From Jatrophihabitans_A lederbergiae (GTDB lineage Bacteria > Actinomycetota > Actinomycetes > Mycobacteriales > Jatrophihabitantaceae), in NCBI RefSeq assembly GCF_031845305.1, contig NZ_JAVREH010000002.1, forward strand, positions 221,919 through 285,918: DNA of 64,000 nt, read 5' to 3'. This document shows, piece by piece, positions 35,485-44,314 of this stretch; within the stretch, counting starts at the first letter, position 1, and the number at the start of each line of letters is the position of its first letter. Below the pieces are notes generated by a model. That model did not search any database. It saw nothing but the letters and a program-made list of their open reading frames with translations, and was not told the origin of the DNA. The translations under genes were made by a program, and so were the position numbers.

Positions 35485-35607
35485 GGGGCGACCCACGTAC
35501 GACTGCCGACGCTGCGCTGCTTGGATGACCAGCGCAGCGTCGGTGTGGTGTCCGGAGCGTGGTGTCCGGAGCTTTGACCGTGCGGCGTTGAGAAGGGGGG
35601 AGCCGGA

Positions 35608-37230
35608 GTGCGGCTCGAACTGAACGGGATCACCAAGCGGTTCGGATCCCTGGTCGCCAACGACTCGATCGACCTAGTCGTCGAGTCGGGTGAGATCCAC
35701 GCCCTGCTCGGCGAGAACGGCGCGGGCAAGTCCACGCTGATGAACGTCCTGTACGGGCTGTACCAGCCCGACGGCGGCGAGATCCTGCTCGACGGCCGAC
35801 CCCGATCCTTCTCCGGTCCGGGTGAGGCGCTCGCCGCCGGAATCGGCATGGTGCATCAGCACTTCATGCTCGTCCCGGTGTTCACGGTCGCCGAGAACGT
35901 CATGCTCGGGCACGAGTGGACGTCCGGCCCGCTGGGCAGCCTGGACCGCAGGACGGCTCGCCGCAAGGTCACCGAGCTGAGCGAGCGCTACGGCCTGGCG
36001 GTCGATCCGGAGGCGGTCGTCGCGGATCTGCCGGTCGGTGTGCAGCAGCGGGTCGAGATCCTGAAGGCGCTACTCGGCAATGCCAAGGTGCTGATCCTGG
36101 ACGAGCCGACGGCGGTGCTCACTCCGCAGGAGATCGACGACCTCATCCGGGTGATGACCGAGCTACGCGACGCCGGGACGTCCATCGTCTTCATCACCCA
36201 CAAGCTTCGCGAGGTCAGGGCTATCGCGGACCGCATCACGGTCATCCGCCGCGGCAAGGTGGTGGGCAGCGCGCTGCCCAGTGCCTCCGAGGCCGAGCTC
36301 GCCACCATGATGGTCGGCCGCAGCGTCAACCTGGTCGTGGACAAGCCCGAGGCCAAGGTCGCCGAGACGGTGCTGAGCGTCCGCGACCTCACGGTGGCCG
36401 ATGACCGCGGCCAGACGACTGTCGACGGCGTCAGCTTCGACGTGGCCGCCGGCGAGATCGTGGCGCTCGCCGGGGTGCAGGGCAACGGTCAGGAAGAGCT
36501 CGTGGAGTCCCTGCTCGGCCTGCGCCACCCCGTCTCCGGATCGGTGTGGATGAAGGGCACCGACACGGCCGGCGAGTCGGTGGACGACATCCTCGGTCGC
36601 GGGGTCGGTTTCATTCCCGAGGACCGCCAGCACGACGGCATCGTCAGTGGCTTCTCGGTCGCCGAGAACCTGGTGCTGGACCTGTACCACCGCGACGAGT
36701 TCTCCCGCGGCCTGTCGCTTCGGCTCGACCGAATCGCGGCCAATGCCACCAGCCGGGTCGAGGAGTTCGACATCCGGACGTCCTCGCCGGACGCGATGGC
36801 GTCCACGCTGTCCGGCGGCAACCAGCAGAAGGTCGTGGTCGCCCGTGAGATGTCGCGGCCGCTGACCCTGCTCGTCGCCTCGCAACCCACCCGCGGCGTG
36901 GACGTCGGCGCCCAGGAGTTCATTCACAGACGCATCGTGGACGAGCGTGACCGGGGCACCGCCGTCGTCATCGTCTCCACCGAACTGGACGAGGTGCTGG
37001 GCCTGGCCGATCGAATCCTGGTGATGTACCGGGGCGCCATCATCGGCGAGCTGCCCGGCGGCGCGTCCAGGGACGAGGTGGGCCTGATGATGGCCGGCGT
37101 GCCGGCCGGCCAGGCTGTCGCCGAAGCGGCCGAGCACCACAGCGTGCTGGCGGCCGCTGATAACTCGGACAGCTCAGCTAGCTCAGTCAGCTCTGGCAAC
37201 CCGCGTGGCGCAGAAGCAGGGTCCGCATGA
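35608..37230 (+). CDS. Nucleoside ABC transporter ATP-binding protein (double NBD)
   Basis: A 540-residue ATPase with two nucleotide-binding domains in tandem. The first has a good Walker A (GENGAGKST, about residue 32), a Walker B (LILDEPTAVLTP) and a weak signature (VGVQQR). The second has a degenerate Walker A (GVQGNGQEE, no Lys) but a good signature LSGGNQQKVVVAREM. This asymmetry is normal for the sugar/nucleoside CUT2 and BMP-linked ATPases. It has a Ser/Asp-rich tail. It powers the fused permease next to it; stop and start overlap by 4 bp. Confidence 0.93.
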   Translation: MRLELNGITKRFGSLVANDSIDLVVESGEIHALLGENGAGKSTLMNVLYGLYQPDGGEILLDGRPRSFSGPGEALAAGIGMVHQHFMLVPVFTVAENVMLGHEWTSGPLGSLDRRTARRKVTELSERYGLAVDPEAVVADLPVGVQQRVEILKALLGNAKVLILDEPTAVLTPQEIDDLIRVMTELRDAGTSIVFITHKLREVRAIADRITVIRRGKVVGSALPSASEAELATMMVGRSVNLVVDKPEAKVAETVLSVRDLTVADDRGQTTVDGVSFDVAAGEIVALAGVQGNGQEELVESLLGLRHPVSGSVWMKGTDTAGESVDDILGRGVGFIPEDRQHDGIVSGFSVAENLVLDLYHRDEFSRGLSLRLDRIAANATSRVEEFDIRTSSPDAMASTLSGGNQQKVVVAREMSRPLTLLVASQPTRGVDVGAQEFIHRRIVDERDRGTAVVIVSTELDEVLGLADRILVMYRGAIIGELPGGASRDEVGLMMAGVPAGQAVAEAAEHHSVLAAADNSDSSASSVSSGNPRGAEAGSA

Positions 37231-39740
37231 GCACCGAGCTGGCCACCGCGCAGGCTGCCTCGGGCGGAACCGGTCCCGCGGGGATGCTCGCGGCGCAGCC
37301 GGCGCGTCGGCGCAACCGGTCGTGGGTGGTCACCGTGCTCGCCGTGCTGCTGGCGCTGCTGATCGGCGGCCTGATGGTCGTCTTCTCCGACGAGCGGGTG
37401 CGTACTGACCTCGGGTACCTCTTCAGCTCACCGACGGACTTCTTCAACGACGCCTGGTACACCCTGCGCGACACCTACATCGCGCTGTTCGAGGGTGCGA
37501 TCTTCGACCCGCAGCACGCCAGCACGCTCAGCCAGGCGTTCGGGCCGATCACGACGTCCATCTACACCGCAACGCCCCTGATCTGCGCCGGCCTCGCGGT
37601 GGCGCTGGCGTTCCGGGCCGGTCTGTTCAACATCGGTGGCAACGGCCAGGTCATCGCCGGCGCGTTCGCCTCGGGTTACCTCGGCCTGATCGTGGAGTTG
37701 CCGCCGGTGATCCACCTCGTCCTGGCGGTGGCCGGGGGCATCGCCGCCGGCGCGTTCTGGGGCTTCATCGCGGGCTTCCTGAAGGCTCGTACCGGGGCCC
37801 ATGAGGTCATCACGACCATCATGCTGAACTACGTCGCCACGTTCGGACTGCTCTACCTGCTCGCCAAGAAGTCGATCGTCGCGCCGAACAACCCGCAGGC
37901 CAGCAAGCCCATTCACGGCACCGCGCGGCTGCCACACCTGTTCGGCAATGGCGAGCGCATCGACCTCGGCATCATCCTCGCCCTGGTCGCGGCCGCCGGC
38001 GTGGCCTGGCTGCTCACCAAGAGCACGGTCGGCTTCCGGCTGCGGGCTGTCGGGGCGAACCCGGCCGCCGCGCGCACGGCCGGCATGAGCGTGGGCTCGG
38101 TGACGATGCTGGCGATGTCGCTGTCCGGTGGCCTGGCCGGGCTGGGCGGCGCGACGCTGGCCCTGGGTGGCGGAACGTCGTACGTGGTGACGCCGAACAT
38201 CGCCTCCAACGTCGGCTTCGACGCCATCACGGTGGCGCTGCTCGGGCGCAGCCGGCCCTGGGGCGTCGTCGGTGCCGGTTTGCTGTTCGGCGCCCTGCGC
38301 ACCGGTGGCACGCAGATGCAGGCCGCGCAGAGCGTCCAGGCACCGGTCGACATCATCACCGTCATCCAGGCCCTGATCGTCATCTTCATCGCCGCGCCGA
38401 AGCTGATCGAGGGCTTCTTCCGGCTCAAGCGCCTCGGCCTCGCGCCGGTGGCGACCGCGACCACCAACCTCGCGGTGAGCATCACCAGCGTGCGGGCGCC
38501 CCGGGTGCCGCGCCACATCATGGCCGGTTCGGTCACCATCGTGCTGGGACTGCTGGCGACGTGGGGGTTCGGACTGGGTTCGCGGGCGGGGCAGAAGGCG
38601 GTTTTCCAGTTCGCGCTGCCGGGCGCCAAGGTGCACCTGGGCTCGGCGACGTTCGTGGCCCGGCCGCTGATCCTGCTGATGTGCCTGCTGATCCTGCTGG
38701 CGGGCGTGGCACGGCTGGCGCGGCGGGTTCCCGCGCGGTGGTGCTCGGCGGTGGCCATCCTGGCGCTGCTGGTGGCGTTCATGATCTGGTCCGTCGCGGG
38801 CACCTTCTCCGGACTCAACGTCGTGTCGCTGCTGCAGGGCGCGCTGTTCCCCGCCGCCATCCCGCTGATCCTCGGGTCCCTGGCGGGCGTCATCGGCGAG
38901 CGCTCCGGCGTCGTGAACGTGGCGATCGAGGGTCAGTTGCTGCTCGGCGCGTTCGCTACCGCCGTCATCGGCACGGTCACCGGCAGCATCTGGGCAGGCG
39001 CGCTCGGCGGCATGATCGCCGGCCTGCTGGTCGCCGCGGTGCTGGCCGCGCTCGCGATCCGGTACCTCGTGGATCAGGTGATCATCGGCGTGGTGCTCAA
39101 CGTGTTCGCACTCGGCCTGACGAGCTTTCTGTTCAACAAGCTGCTCTCGCCGCACGCCACCGAGTTCAACGAACCGGGGTATTTCAGCACCCTGAAGATC
39201 CCGGTGCTGGGTGACATTCCGATTCTCGGCCCGGTGTTCTTCGACGGCACCATCTTCCTGTACCTGACCTACGTTTTGGTCGCGGCGGTGCACTTCGGCC
39301 TCTTCCACACTCGGTGGGGGCTGCGGCTCCGCTCGGTCGGCGAGCACCCCAAGGCCGCCGACACGGTGGGCATCAACGTCAACCAGACGCGGATGCGAGC
39401 CGTGCTGCTGGCCGGCCTGATCGCCGGGCTCGGCGGCGCTTTCCTGGTGATCGGGGCCGGCGCGGCGGGAACGTTCGGGCTCAACATGTCGGCCGGTCGC
39501 GGCTTCATTGCCCTGGCCGCGGTCATCTTCGGCCGCTGGCGCCCGGTCGGGGCGGTGCTGGCCGCCCTGCTGTTCGGCTTCGCCGACCAGTTGCAGTCGC
39601 TGCTGTCCCAGGCAGGCGCGCCGGTGGATTCCAACCTGCTGCTGACCCTGCCCTACGTGGTCACGCTGCTGGCGGTCGCCGGCTTCATCGGCCGGGTACA
39701 GCCGCCGGCGGCTGACGGCCAGCCATATTCAGTCGGTTGA
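37227..39740 (+). CDS. Fused double-domain nucleoside ABC transporter permease
   Basis: An 837-residue membrane protein holding two BPD_transp_2-type permease domains that are separate proteins in most relatives (NupP/NupQ-type pair). The first (about residues 75-400) has AGLFNIGGNGQVIAGAFASG and TGAHEVITTIMLNYVA. The second (about 515-825) has IGERSGVVNVAIEGQLLLGA, then VDQVIIGVVLNVFALGLTSF and LRSVGEHPKAADTVGI. The region between them adds hydrophobic segments. There is no stop or frameshift between the two domains, so the fusion is real in this sequence. It would form the full transmembrane channel in one chain. Confidence 0.9.
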   Translation: MSTELATAQAASGGTGPAGMLAAQPARRRNRSWVVTVLAVLLALLIGGLMVVFSDERVRTDLGYLFSSPTDFFNDAWYTLRDTYIALFEGAIFDPQHASTLSQAFGPITTSIYTATPLICAGLAVALAFRAGLFNIGGNGQVIAGAFASGYLGLIVELPPVIHLVLAVAGGIAAGAFWGFIAGFLKARTGAHEVITTIMLNYVATFGLLYLLAKKSIVAPNNPQASKPIHGTARLPHLFGNGERIDLGIILALVAAAGVAWLLTKSTVGFRLRAVGANPAAARTAGMSVGSVTMLAMSLSGGLAGLGGATLALGGGTSYVVTPNIASNVGFDAITVALLGRSRPWGVVGAGLLFGALRTGGTQMQAAQSVQAPVDIITVIQALIVIFIAAPKLIEGFFRLKRLGLAPVATATTNLAVSITSVRAPRVPRHIMAGSVTIVLGLLATWGFGLGSRAGQKAVFQFALPGAKVHLGSATFVARPLILLMCLLILLAGVARLARRVPARWCSAVAILALLVAFMIWSVAGTFSGLNVVSLLQGALFPAAIPLILGSLAGVIGERSGVVNVAIEGQLLLGAFATAVIGTVTGSIWAGALGGMIAGLLVAAVLAALAIRYLVDQVIIGVVLNVFALGLTSFLFNKLLSPHATEFNEPGYFSTLKIPVLGDIPILGPVFFDGTIFLYLTYVLVAAVHFGLFHTRWGLRLRSVGEHPKAADTVGINVNQTRMRAVLLAGLIAGLGGAFLVIGAGAAGTFGLNMSAGRGFIALAAVIFGRWRPVGAVLAALLFGFADQLQSLLSQAGAPVDSNLLLTLPYVVTLLAVAGFIGRVQPPAADGQPYSVG

Positions 39741-39751
39741 GGAGTGGGTTC

Positions 39752-40168
39752 ATGGACATCGAGTGGGATGTGCTGCGTCGCGAGGCGGTCACGGCGATGG
39801 GCAAGGCCTACGCGCCCTACTCGAACTATCCGGTCGGCGTGGCGGCCGTCGTGGACGACGGCCGGCTGATCACGGCCTGCAACGTCGAGAACGCCTCGTA
39901 CGGGCTGGGCCTGTGCGCCGAGTGCGGGCTCGTCTCGGCCCTGGCCGCCGGCGGTGGCGGGCGGTTGGTCGCCATGGTGTGCGTCGATGGCGAGGGCGCG
40001 TACCTGATGCCCTGCGGCCGGTGTCGCCAGCTGCTGTTCGAGCACGGTGGCCCGTCGATGCGGGTCGCCACCGCCGACGATTCCTCGGTGACCGTGGCCG
40101 AGCTGCTACCCCGGGCATTCGGACCGCACGATCTGGACGAGATGGCGCAGAAGACCGCTCGGTGCTGA
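39752..40168 (+). CDS. cdd: Cytidine deaminase
   Basis: A 138-residue zinc enzyme converting cytidine and deoxycytidine to uridine forms. The motifs YAPYSNYPVGVA, CNVENASYG, CAECG (catalytic Glu with zinc Cys) and PCGRCRQLLFE are all present. ATG 39752 has GAGGAG 8 nt upstream; a TTG 15 bp upstream overlaps the permease stop and is not needed. It belongs to the nucleoside uptake operon. Confidence 0.95.
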   Translation: MDIEWDVLRREAVTAMGKAYAPYSNYPVGVAAVVDDGRLITACNVENASYGLGLCAECGLVSALAAGGGGRLVAMVCVDGEGAYLMPCGRCRQLLFEHGGPSMRVATADDSSVTVAELLPRAFGPHDLDEMAQKTARC

Positions 40169-40180
40169 TCGGGACGGCTG

Positions 40181-40216
40181 TACCGTTACCGGTATTCAGT
40201 GATACCGTAGGCGGTA
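40181..40216. promoter_or_regulatory. Two inverted-repeat operators before vapB
   Basis: TACCG-N4-CGGTA occurs twice (40181-40194 and 40203-40216), centres 22 bp apart, about two helical turns. The second copy overlaps the vapB start codon. This fits cooperative autorepression by the VapB/VapBC complex. Confidence 0.65.
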
Positions 40217-40479
40217 TGAAAACCAGCATGGACATAGCCGAGCCGCTCTGGAGCGAGGTCAAGCAGCTTGCGAGGCAACGCGGTACGACGACCAAGAGCC
40301 TGGTTGAGCAGGCGCTTTCCCGACTGCTGGCAGAGGCGGCCGGCGAAGGGTCGACCACCTTCCGCCTACGAGACGTGAGTTTCGGGACGGGCGGCGTGAC
40401 GGCGGAATTCGCCGGCGCCGGCTGGGAGCAGCTCCGCGACGCGATCTACCCTTCGCCGGTTGAGCCGCAGCCCCGATGA
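40216..40479 (+). CDS. vapB: VapB-type antitoxin (ribbon-helix-helix-like)
   Basis: An 87-residue protein. The N-terminal MKTSMDIAEPLWSEVKQLAR followed by GTTTKSLVEQALSRLL fits a ribbon-helix-helix DNA-binding domain; the C-terminal half would bind and neutralise the toxin. Stop and start overlap with vapC by 4 bp (ATGA). It should repress its own promoter at the two palindromes that end on its start codon. The subfamily is inferred from the toxin partner. Confidence 0.8.
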   Translation: MKTSMDIAEPLWSEVKQLARQRGTTTKSLVEQALSRLLAEAAGEGSTTFRLRDVSFGTGGVTAEFAGAGWEQLRDAIYPSPVEPQPR

Positions 40480-40907
40480 TCGCGGTTGACACGAACGTGC
40501 TGGTGTATGCCCACCGCCCGGACAGCCCCTTTCACCAGCGCGCGAAGCTCGCTCTCACGGAGCTTGCCGAGGGTGGTGCCACCTGGGCATTGCCCTGGCC
40601 GTGTATTCACGAGTTCTACGCCGTGGTCAGCAATCCGCGGGTATTCACCGTCCCCACGCCCGCAGCGACCGCTCTCGATCAGGTGCTTGCCTGGACGGAG
40701 TCCCCGTCGCTGCGACTGCTGACCGAGTCGGCCGCCCATCTGGCCACCCTGACCCGGCTGGTCGCGGCTGCCGGACTGGTCGGCGCGGCGGTGCACGACG
40801 CGAGGATCGCCGCGATCTGCCTCGACCACGGAATACGCACACTGCTCACGATGGATCGGGACTTCAGCCGCTTTCCGGGGCTGCCGACTCGCAGCCTGCT
40901 TGCATGA
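40476..40907 (+). CDS. vapC: VapC-type PIN domain ribonuclease toxin
   Basis: A 143-residue PIN domain protein. Acidic active-site residues are in place: DTNVLVYA (Asp5), the HEFYAVV Glu (about 46), HDARIAAI (about 108) and TMDRDFSRF near the end. VapC toxins cleave specific RNAs when freed from the antitoxin. It lies between cdd and deoA, breaking what looks like a pyrimidine salvage operon, and ends 12 bp before deoA. Confidence 0.88.
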   Translation: MIAVDTNVLVYAHRPDSPFHQRAKLALTELAEGGATWALPWPCIHEFYAVVSNPRVFTVPTPAATALDQVLAWTESPSLRLLTESAAHLATLTRLVAAAGLVGAAVHDARIAAICLDHGIRTLLTMDRDFSRFPGLPTRSLLA

Positions 40908-40919
40908 GAGGCTGTCGCA

Positions 40920-42245
40920 ATGCCTGCTAGCGCCGCCGAGTCTTCACGCATCGCCGAGCCGTTCGATGCTGTCGGGGTCATCCGCGCCAAGCGGGATCGG
41001 GGCCGGATTCCGGACGCCGAGATCGACTGGGTGATCGACGCCTACACCAGGGGCGTGGTGGCCGACGAGCAGATGGCGGCGCTGGCGATGGCGATCCTGC
41101 TCAACGGCATGGAACCGGACGAGTTGGCGCGCTGGACGAACGCAATGATCGCCTCCGGTGAGCGACTCGACCTCTCGGCGGTGCGCAAGCCGACCACCGA
41201 CAAGCACTCGACGGGCGGCGTGGGCGACAAGATCACCTTGCCGCTGGCTCCGCTGGTCGCCGCGCTGGGCGCCGCCGTCCCGCAGTTGTCGGGCCGCGGG
41301 CTCGGCCACACCGGCGGCACCCTGGACAAGCTGGAGTCCATCCCGGGCTGGCGGGCGTCGGTGTCCAACGCCGACTTCGTCAGCCAGCTCAACGACGTCG
41401 GAGCGGTGGTGTGCGCGGCCGGCGACGGCCTGGCGCCCGCGGACAAGAAGCTGTACGCGCTGCGCGACGTCACCGGCACCGTCGAGGCGATCCCGCTGAT
41501 CGCCAGTTCGATCATGAGCAAGAAGATCGCCGAGGGGTCGTCCGCCCTGGTGCTGGACGTCAAGGTCGGCACCGGCGCCTTCATGAAGAACGTCGTGGAC
41601 GCCCGGCTGCTCGCGCAGACCATGGTTGCGCTCGGCAACGCGGCCGGCACGCATACCGTCGCGCTGCTCACCGACATGAACACCCCCCTCGGACGCACCG
41701 CCGGCAACGCCCTCGAGGTGGCCGAGTCGGTCGAGGTGCTGGCCGGCGGTGGCCCAGTGGACATCATCGAGCTGACGGTGGCGTTGGCGGTCGAGATGCT
41801 CGCCGGAGTCGGCATCACCGGCGTCGACCCGGCCGTGGCCCTCGCGGACGGCCGCGCGATGGACGTCTGGCGACGGATGATCACCGCCCAGGGCGGCGAC
41901 CCCGACGCAGCCCTGCCGGTCGCCGCCGAGATCCATGTCGTGAACGCACCGGCCTCGGGCGTGCTCAGCCGGCTGGACGCGTACGCGGTCGGAGTGGCGG
42001 CCTGGCGGCTGGGGGCCGGACGCGCCCGCAAAGAGGACCCGGTCTCGGCCGGGGCCGGAGTGGTCATGCTGGCCAAGCAGGGGGACCGGGTCATCGCCGG
42101 TCAGCCGCTGCTCGAACTGCGCACCGACGAGCCGGCCCGCTTCGAACGTGCCCTGCAGGCCCTGGACGGCGGGTACGACATCACTTCCGAGGCGGCAGCC
42201 GGTGTCCAGCGGAGCCCGCTCATACTCGAGCGAATCACGGGCTGA
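40920..42245 (+). CDS. deoA: Thymidine phosphorylase
   Basis: A 441-residue pyrimidine nucleoside phosphorylase that splits thymidine or deoxyuridine into base and deoxyribose 1-phosphate. The glycosyltransferase family 3 pattern is clear: VIRAKRDRG at the N-terminus, KPTTDKHSTGGVGDKITL, GRGLGHTGGTLDKLESIPG, SSIMSKKIAEGSSALVLDVK and GTGAFM. It belongs with the nucleoside transporter and cdd, separated from cdd by vapBC. Confidence 0.94.
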   Translation: MPASAAESSRIAEPFDAVGVIRAKRDRGRIPDAEIDWVIDAYTRGVVADEQMAALAMAILLNGMEPDELARWTNAMIASGERLDLSAVRKPTTDKHSTGGVGDKITLPLAPLVAALGAAVPQLSGRGLGHTGGTLDKLESIPGWRASVSNADFVSQLNDVGAVVCAAGDGLAPADKKLYALRDVTGTVEAIPLIASSIMSKKIAEGSSALVLDVKVGTGAFMKNVVDARLLAQTMVALGNAAGTHTVALLTDMNTPLGRTAGNALEVAESVEVLAGGGPVDIIELTVALAVEMLAGVGITGVDPAVALADGRAMDVWRRMITAQGGDPDAALPVAAEIHVVNAPASGVLSRLDAYAVGVAAWRLGAGRARKEDPVSAGAGVVMLAKQGDRVIAGQPLLELRTDEPARFERALQALDGGYDITSEAAAGVQRSPLILERITG

Positions 42246-42246
42246 G

Positions 42247-42897
42247 ATGCAGCCGCCGCCGGTTCCGGAGGACGCCCGCCGGGTGAGTGTCGCGTCCCGG
42301 CGGGTGTCCAGGTGGCTGGACGGTTTCGCCGACCGGCACGGGGGACTGAGCACCGCGGCCTTCGCCGACCAGGTCGTCGTGACCGCCGCCGACGGCTCAG
42401 TGGCCTGGATCAAGGTGCCCTTCCTTCCCTGGGAGTCCGACTCACCCCGCTCGCTGACATCGTTACAGCTACACCTCAACCGGCCCCGGCGCGTCGGCGT
42501 GCTGCTGGTGCGCCGCGGCGGTTACGCGGCCGGGGTGTTCGACGGGACGGAGCTGGTGTCGTCCAAGGTCGGATCGGCCTACGTCCAGGGCACCACCAAG
42601 GCCGGTGGCTGGTCGCAGCAGCGCTACGCCCGGCGGCGCTCGAACCAGGCGCGGGCGGCGTTCGACGAGGCCGCGGACGTCGCCGTGCACATCCTGGTGC
42701 CTGAGACGGCGGCCCTGGACGCCCTGATCTGCGGCGGTGACAAGGCGGCCGTCGAGGCGGCGCTGTCCGATCCGCGGCTTGCCGTGCTGCTGCCGCTGCG
42801 GACGCCGCCGTTCCTGCCGGTGCCCGATCCCCGGTTGCGGGTGCTCAAGGCCACGCCCGAGCAGTTCCTGGTGGTTGACCTGGCCATTCATCCGTGA
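42247..42897 (+). CDS. acVLRF1 family peptidyl-tRNA hydrolase (Vms1-like ribosome rescue factor)
   Basis: A 216-residue protein with the eRF1 domain 2-like fold of the actinobacterial Vms1-like release factor 1 family. The catalytic loop GGWSQQRYARRRSNQ (from residue 120) includes the Gln used for peptidyl-tRNA cleavage. Preceding strands VGVLLVRRGGYAAGVFDG and SSKVGSAYVQGTTKAGG fit too. These proteins release nascent peptides on split, stalled large subunits. The ATG lies 1 bp after the deoA stop, so the gene is expressed with deoA. Confidence 0.8.
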   Translation: MQPPPVPEDARRVSVASRRVSRWLDGFADRHGGLSTAAFADQVVVTAADGSVAWIKVPFLPWESDSPRSLTSLQLHLNRPRRVGVLLVRRGGYAAGVFDGTELVSSKVGSAYVQGTTKAGGWSQQRYARRRSNQARAAFDEAADVAVHILVPETAALDALICGGDKAAVEAALSDPRLAVLLPLRTPPFLPVPDPRLRVLKATPEQFLVVDLAIHP

Positions 42898-42910
42898 CGG
42901 CGCACCGACG

Positions 42911-43456
42911 ATGGGACTAGCGGACATGTGGAATCTTGACCGGGTGAAGTCAGCGGCGCGACGGTCCTTCTGGCTCGCTCTGCTGATTCCGATCGGGGTC
43001 ATGATCTCGCTCGCCGTCACCGTGGCGGCGATCTTCCCCGGTAGCGGATCAGGTGCCGTCGGCGGGCTTATCGGGGGCCTCGCGCCAATGTTTTACCGAG
43101 TTCGACGGGCGCTGAGACTCCGAAAAAGGGAGCGTGTTCTTTATTACGACGTACTGTGCTCCGGACTGGCCTGTGCCGAACCCCGGGTCAATGAAGCGGT
43201 CCACGAACAACTCGCCGAAGCCGTGACCCTGCGATCAGGGCGAGGCTCGAGTCAACGCGCGAATCGCATCGTCCTTGCGGTTATTGCAACGGTGCCCGTG
43301 CTTGCAGCGCTGGTGGCGGCCGTCCTGCGCTCGCCCTGGTGGTTACTCGAGGTGCTTGCCGCGCCGCTGCTGCTTCTCGTGTGGAGCAGCGTGCCCAGCG
43401 ACGATCCGCTGGTGCGGCTGGAGCGGCTACTGGCCACCATGGGCCCGGCTGACTGA
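42911..43456 (+). CDS. Hypothetical four-helix membrane protein
   Basis: A 181-residue protein I do not recognise. Two hydrophobic segments lie at about residues 20-60, a basic cytoplasmic-type middle (RRALRLRKRER) follows, then a more polar region, and two more hydrophobic segments lie at about 125-165. It starts 13 bp after acVLRF1. Codon use looks typical although the GC content is somewhat lower in the middle. Confidence 0.55.
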   Translation: MGLADMWNLDRVKSAARRSFWLALLIPIGVMISLAVTVAAIFPGSGSGAVGGLIGGLAPMFYRVRRALRLRKRERVLYYDVLCSGLACAEPRVNEAVHEQLAEAVTLRSGRGSSQRANRIVLAVIATVPVLAALVAAVLRSPWWLLEVLAAPLLLLVWSSVPSDDPLVRLERLLATMGPAD

Positions 43457-43477
43457 AACGGCGCTCGGGCGGCCCGC
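43451..43477. repeat. 27-bp sequence shared with the terminator at 52533
   Basis: GACTGAAACGGC-G-CTCGGGCGGCCCGC matches 52533-52559 at 26 of 27 bases. At the other site this is the left arm of a strong hairpin; here no complementary right arm follows, so it looks like half of a former terminator. Confidence 0.6.
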
Positions 43478-43555
43478 CGTACGGCTGATTTGCAGTCCTG
43501 ACCAGGCGGCGTCACTGCCAGGGGGATCTACGTGGCCGCTCAGCACTCCCTGTGA

Positions 43556-43672
43556 GGCGCCGACGCGGTGCACTTGGCCAGCTTGCTCGCAGTCGGCGTT
43601 GCGGAAACGCTCTGGGCCGTTTGGGACCAGCGGCTGCGAGCGGCAGGCGTACAGCTGGCTCCAGTGCTGTAG
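43556..43672 (+). pseudogene. C-terminal remnant of a PIN domain toxin
   Basis: 38 codons read GADAVHLASLLAVG, then WAVWDQRLRAAGVQLAPVL and a stop. This is the end of a VapC-type PIN domain (DAxHLAS and WDxRL motifs). A TGA directly precedes it in frame and no N-terminal part is found upstream, so it is a truncated relic. Confidence 0.6.
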
Positions 43673-44314
43673 TTCCTCGAGTTGACGTTCACGGCAGGCC
43701 CCGTCCCCCTTCGACGGTCGTCAATCGGCGTCCGGTCCGGCGTGTACGTCTGGTACCGCGGCGCGAACGGTCATCTTGGGCCCGGTGACGATTCGTCTGG
43801 GCGTCGAACAGGACATCGACCGTGGTCGGCTCTGCGCGTTGCCGGTGGGCCGGCCGCGGGATCGAGATGGACGAGGCGGCCGTCGAGCGGGCGGCCGAGA
43901 TCGGCCACGACTGGCACAACCCACTGTTCAGCCGCAACGACGGCTCCTGCACCGGGTGGTGGTCGAGCCGGCTGGGTACTCTGCGGCCATGAGCAAACCC
44001 ATCGACCTCGGCGAGACGGCACGGACCGACGCCACGGAGTCTGTCGAGCAGGAGTGCGACGCCGTAGGCGACCAGCCTGACACCGGCGGCCTGGTGCCGC
44101 CCGACCACGCCCAGACGGCACCGCTCCCTGACGAGGGCTCGGCGAGCGGGTAGCCGATCTCCGTCAGCTCTGTCCACCTCGTCCCGCAGGGGTGGGTCTG
44201 CGGTACGGCTCGGTCGGTGCAGGGCCCGCTCGGAGGGGGAGCCGGCTGCGGCAGTTCGCGCTGACGGCGGCCGCACTGAGTCAGGACGTACGGCAACGGC
44301 CTCGATTACGTAGG
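43673..44314. other. About 640 bp without a recognisable gene
   Basis: Only short frames are present. Two small overlapping ORFs on the plus strand (43867-43992, 41 residues with WHNPLFSRNDGSCTGWW; and 43989-44153, 54 residues, acidic and starting MSKPIDLGETARTDA) share an ATGA junction, but neither resembles a known family and ribosome binding sites are weak. I do not call them genes. With the adjacent PIN remnant and repeat half, this looks like a decayed stretch. Confidence 0.4.

Noticed and set aside
37428..39347. A 639-codon open frame on the minus strand through the permease gene
   Set aside because: Composition is His/Arg/Gln/Glu-rich without domain signal; it is a shadow of the fused permease.
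43867..44153. Two short coupled ORFs of 41 and 54 codons
   Set aside because: The ATGA junction is suggestive but there is no good ribosome binding site and no known family; kept only as a note in the gap entry.
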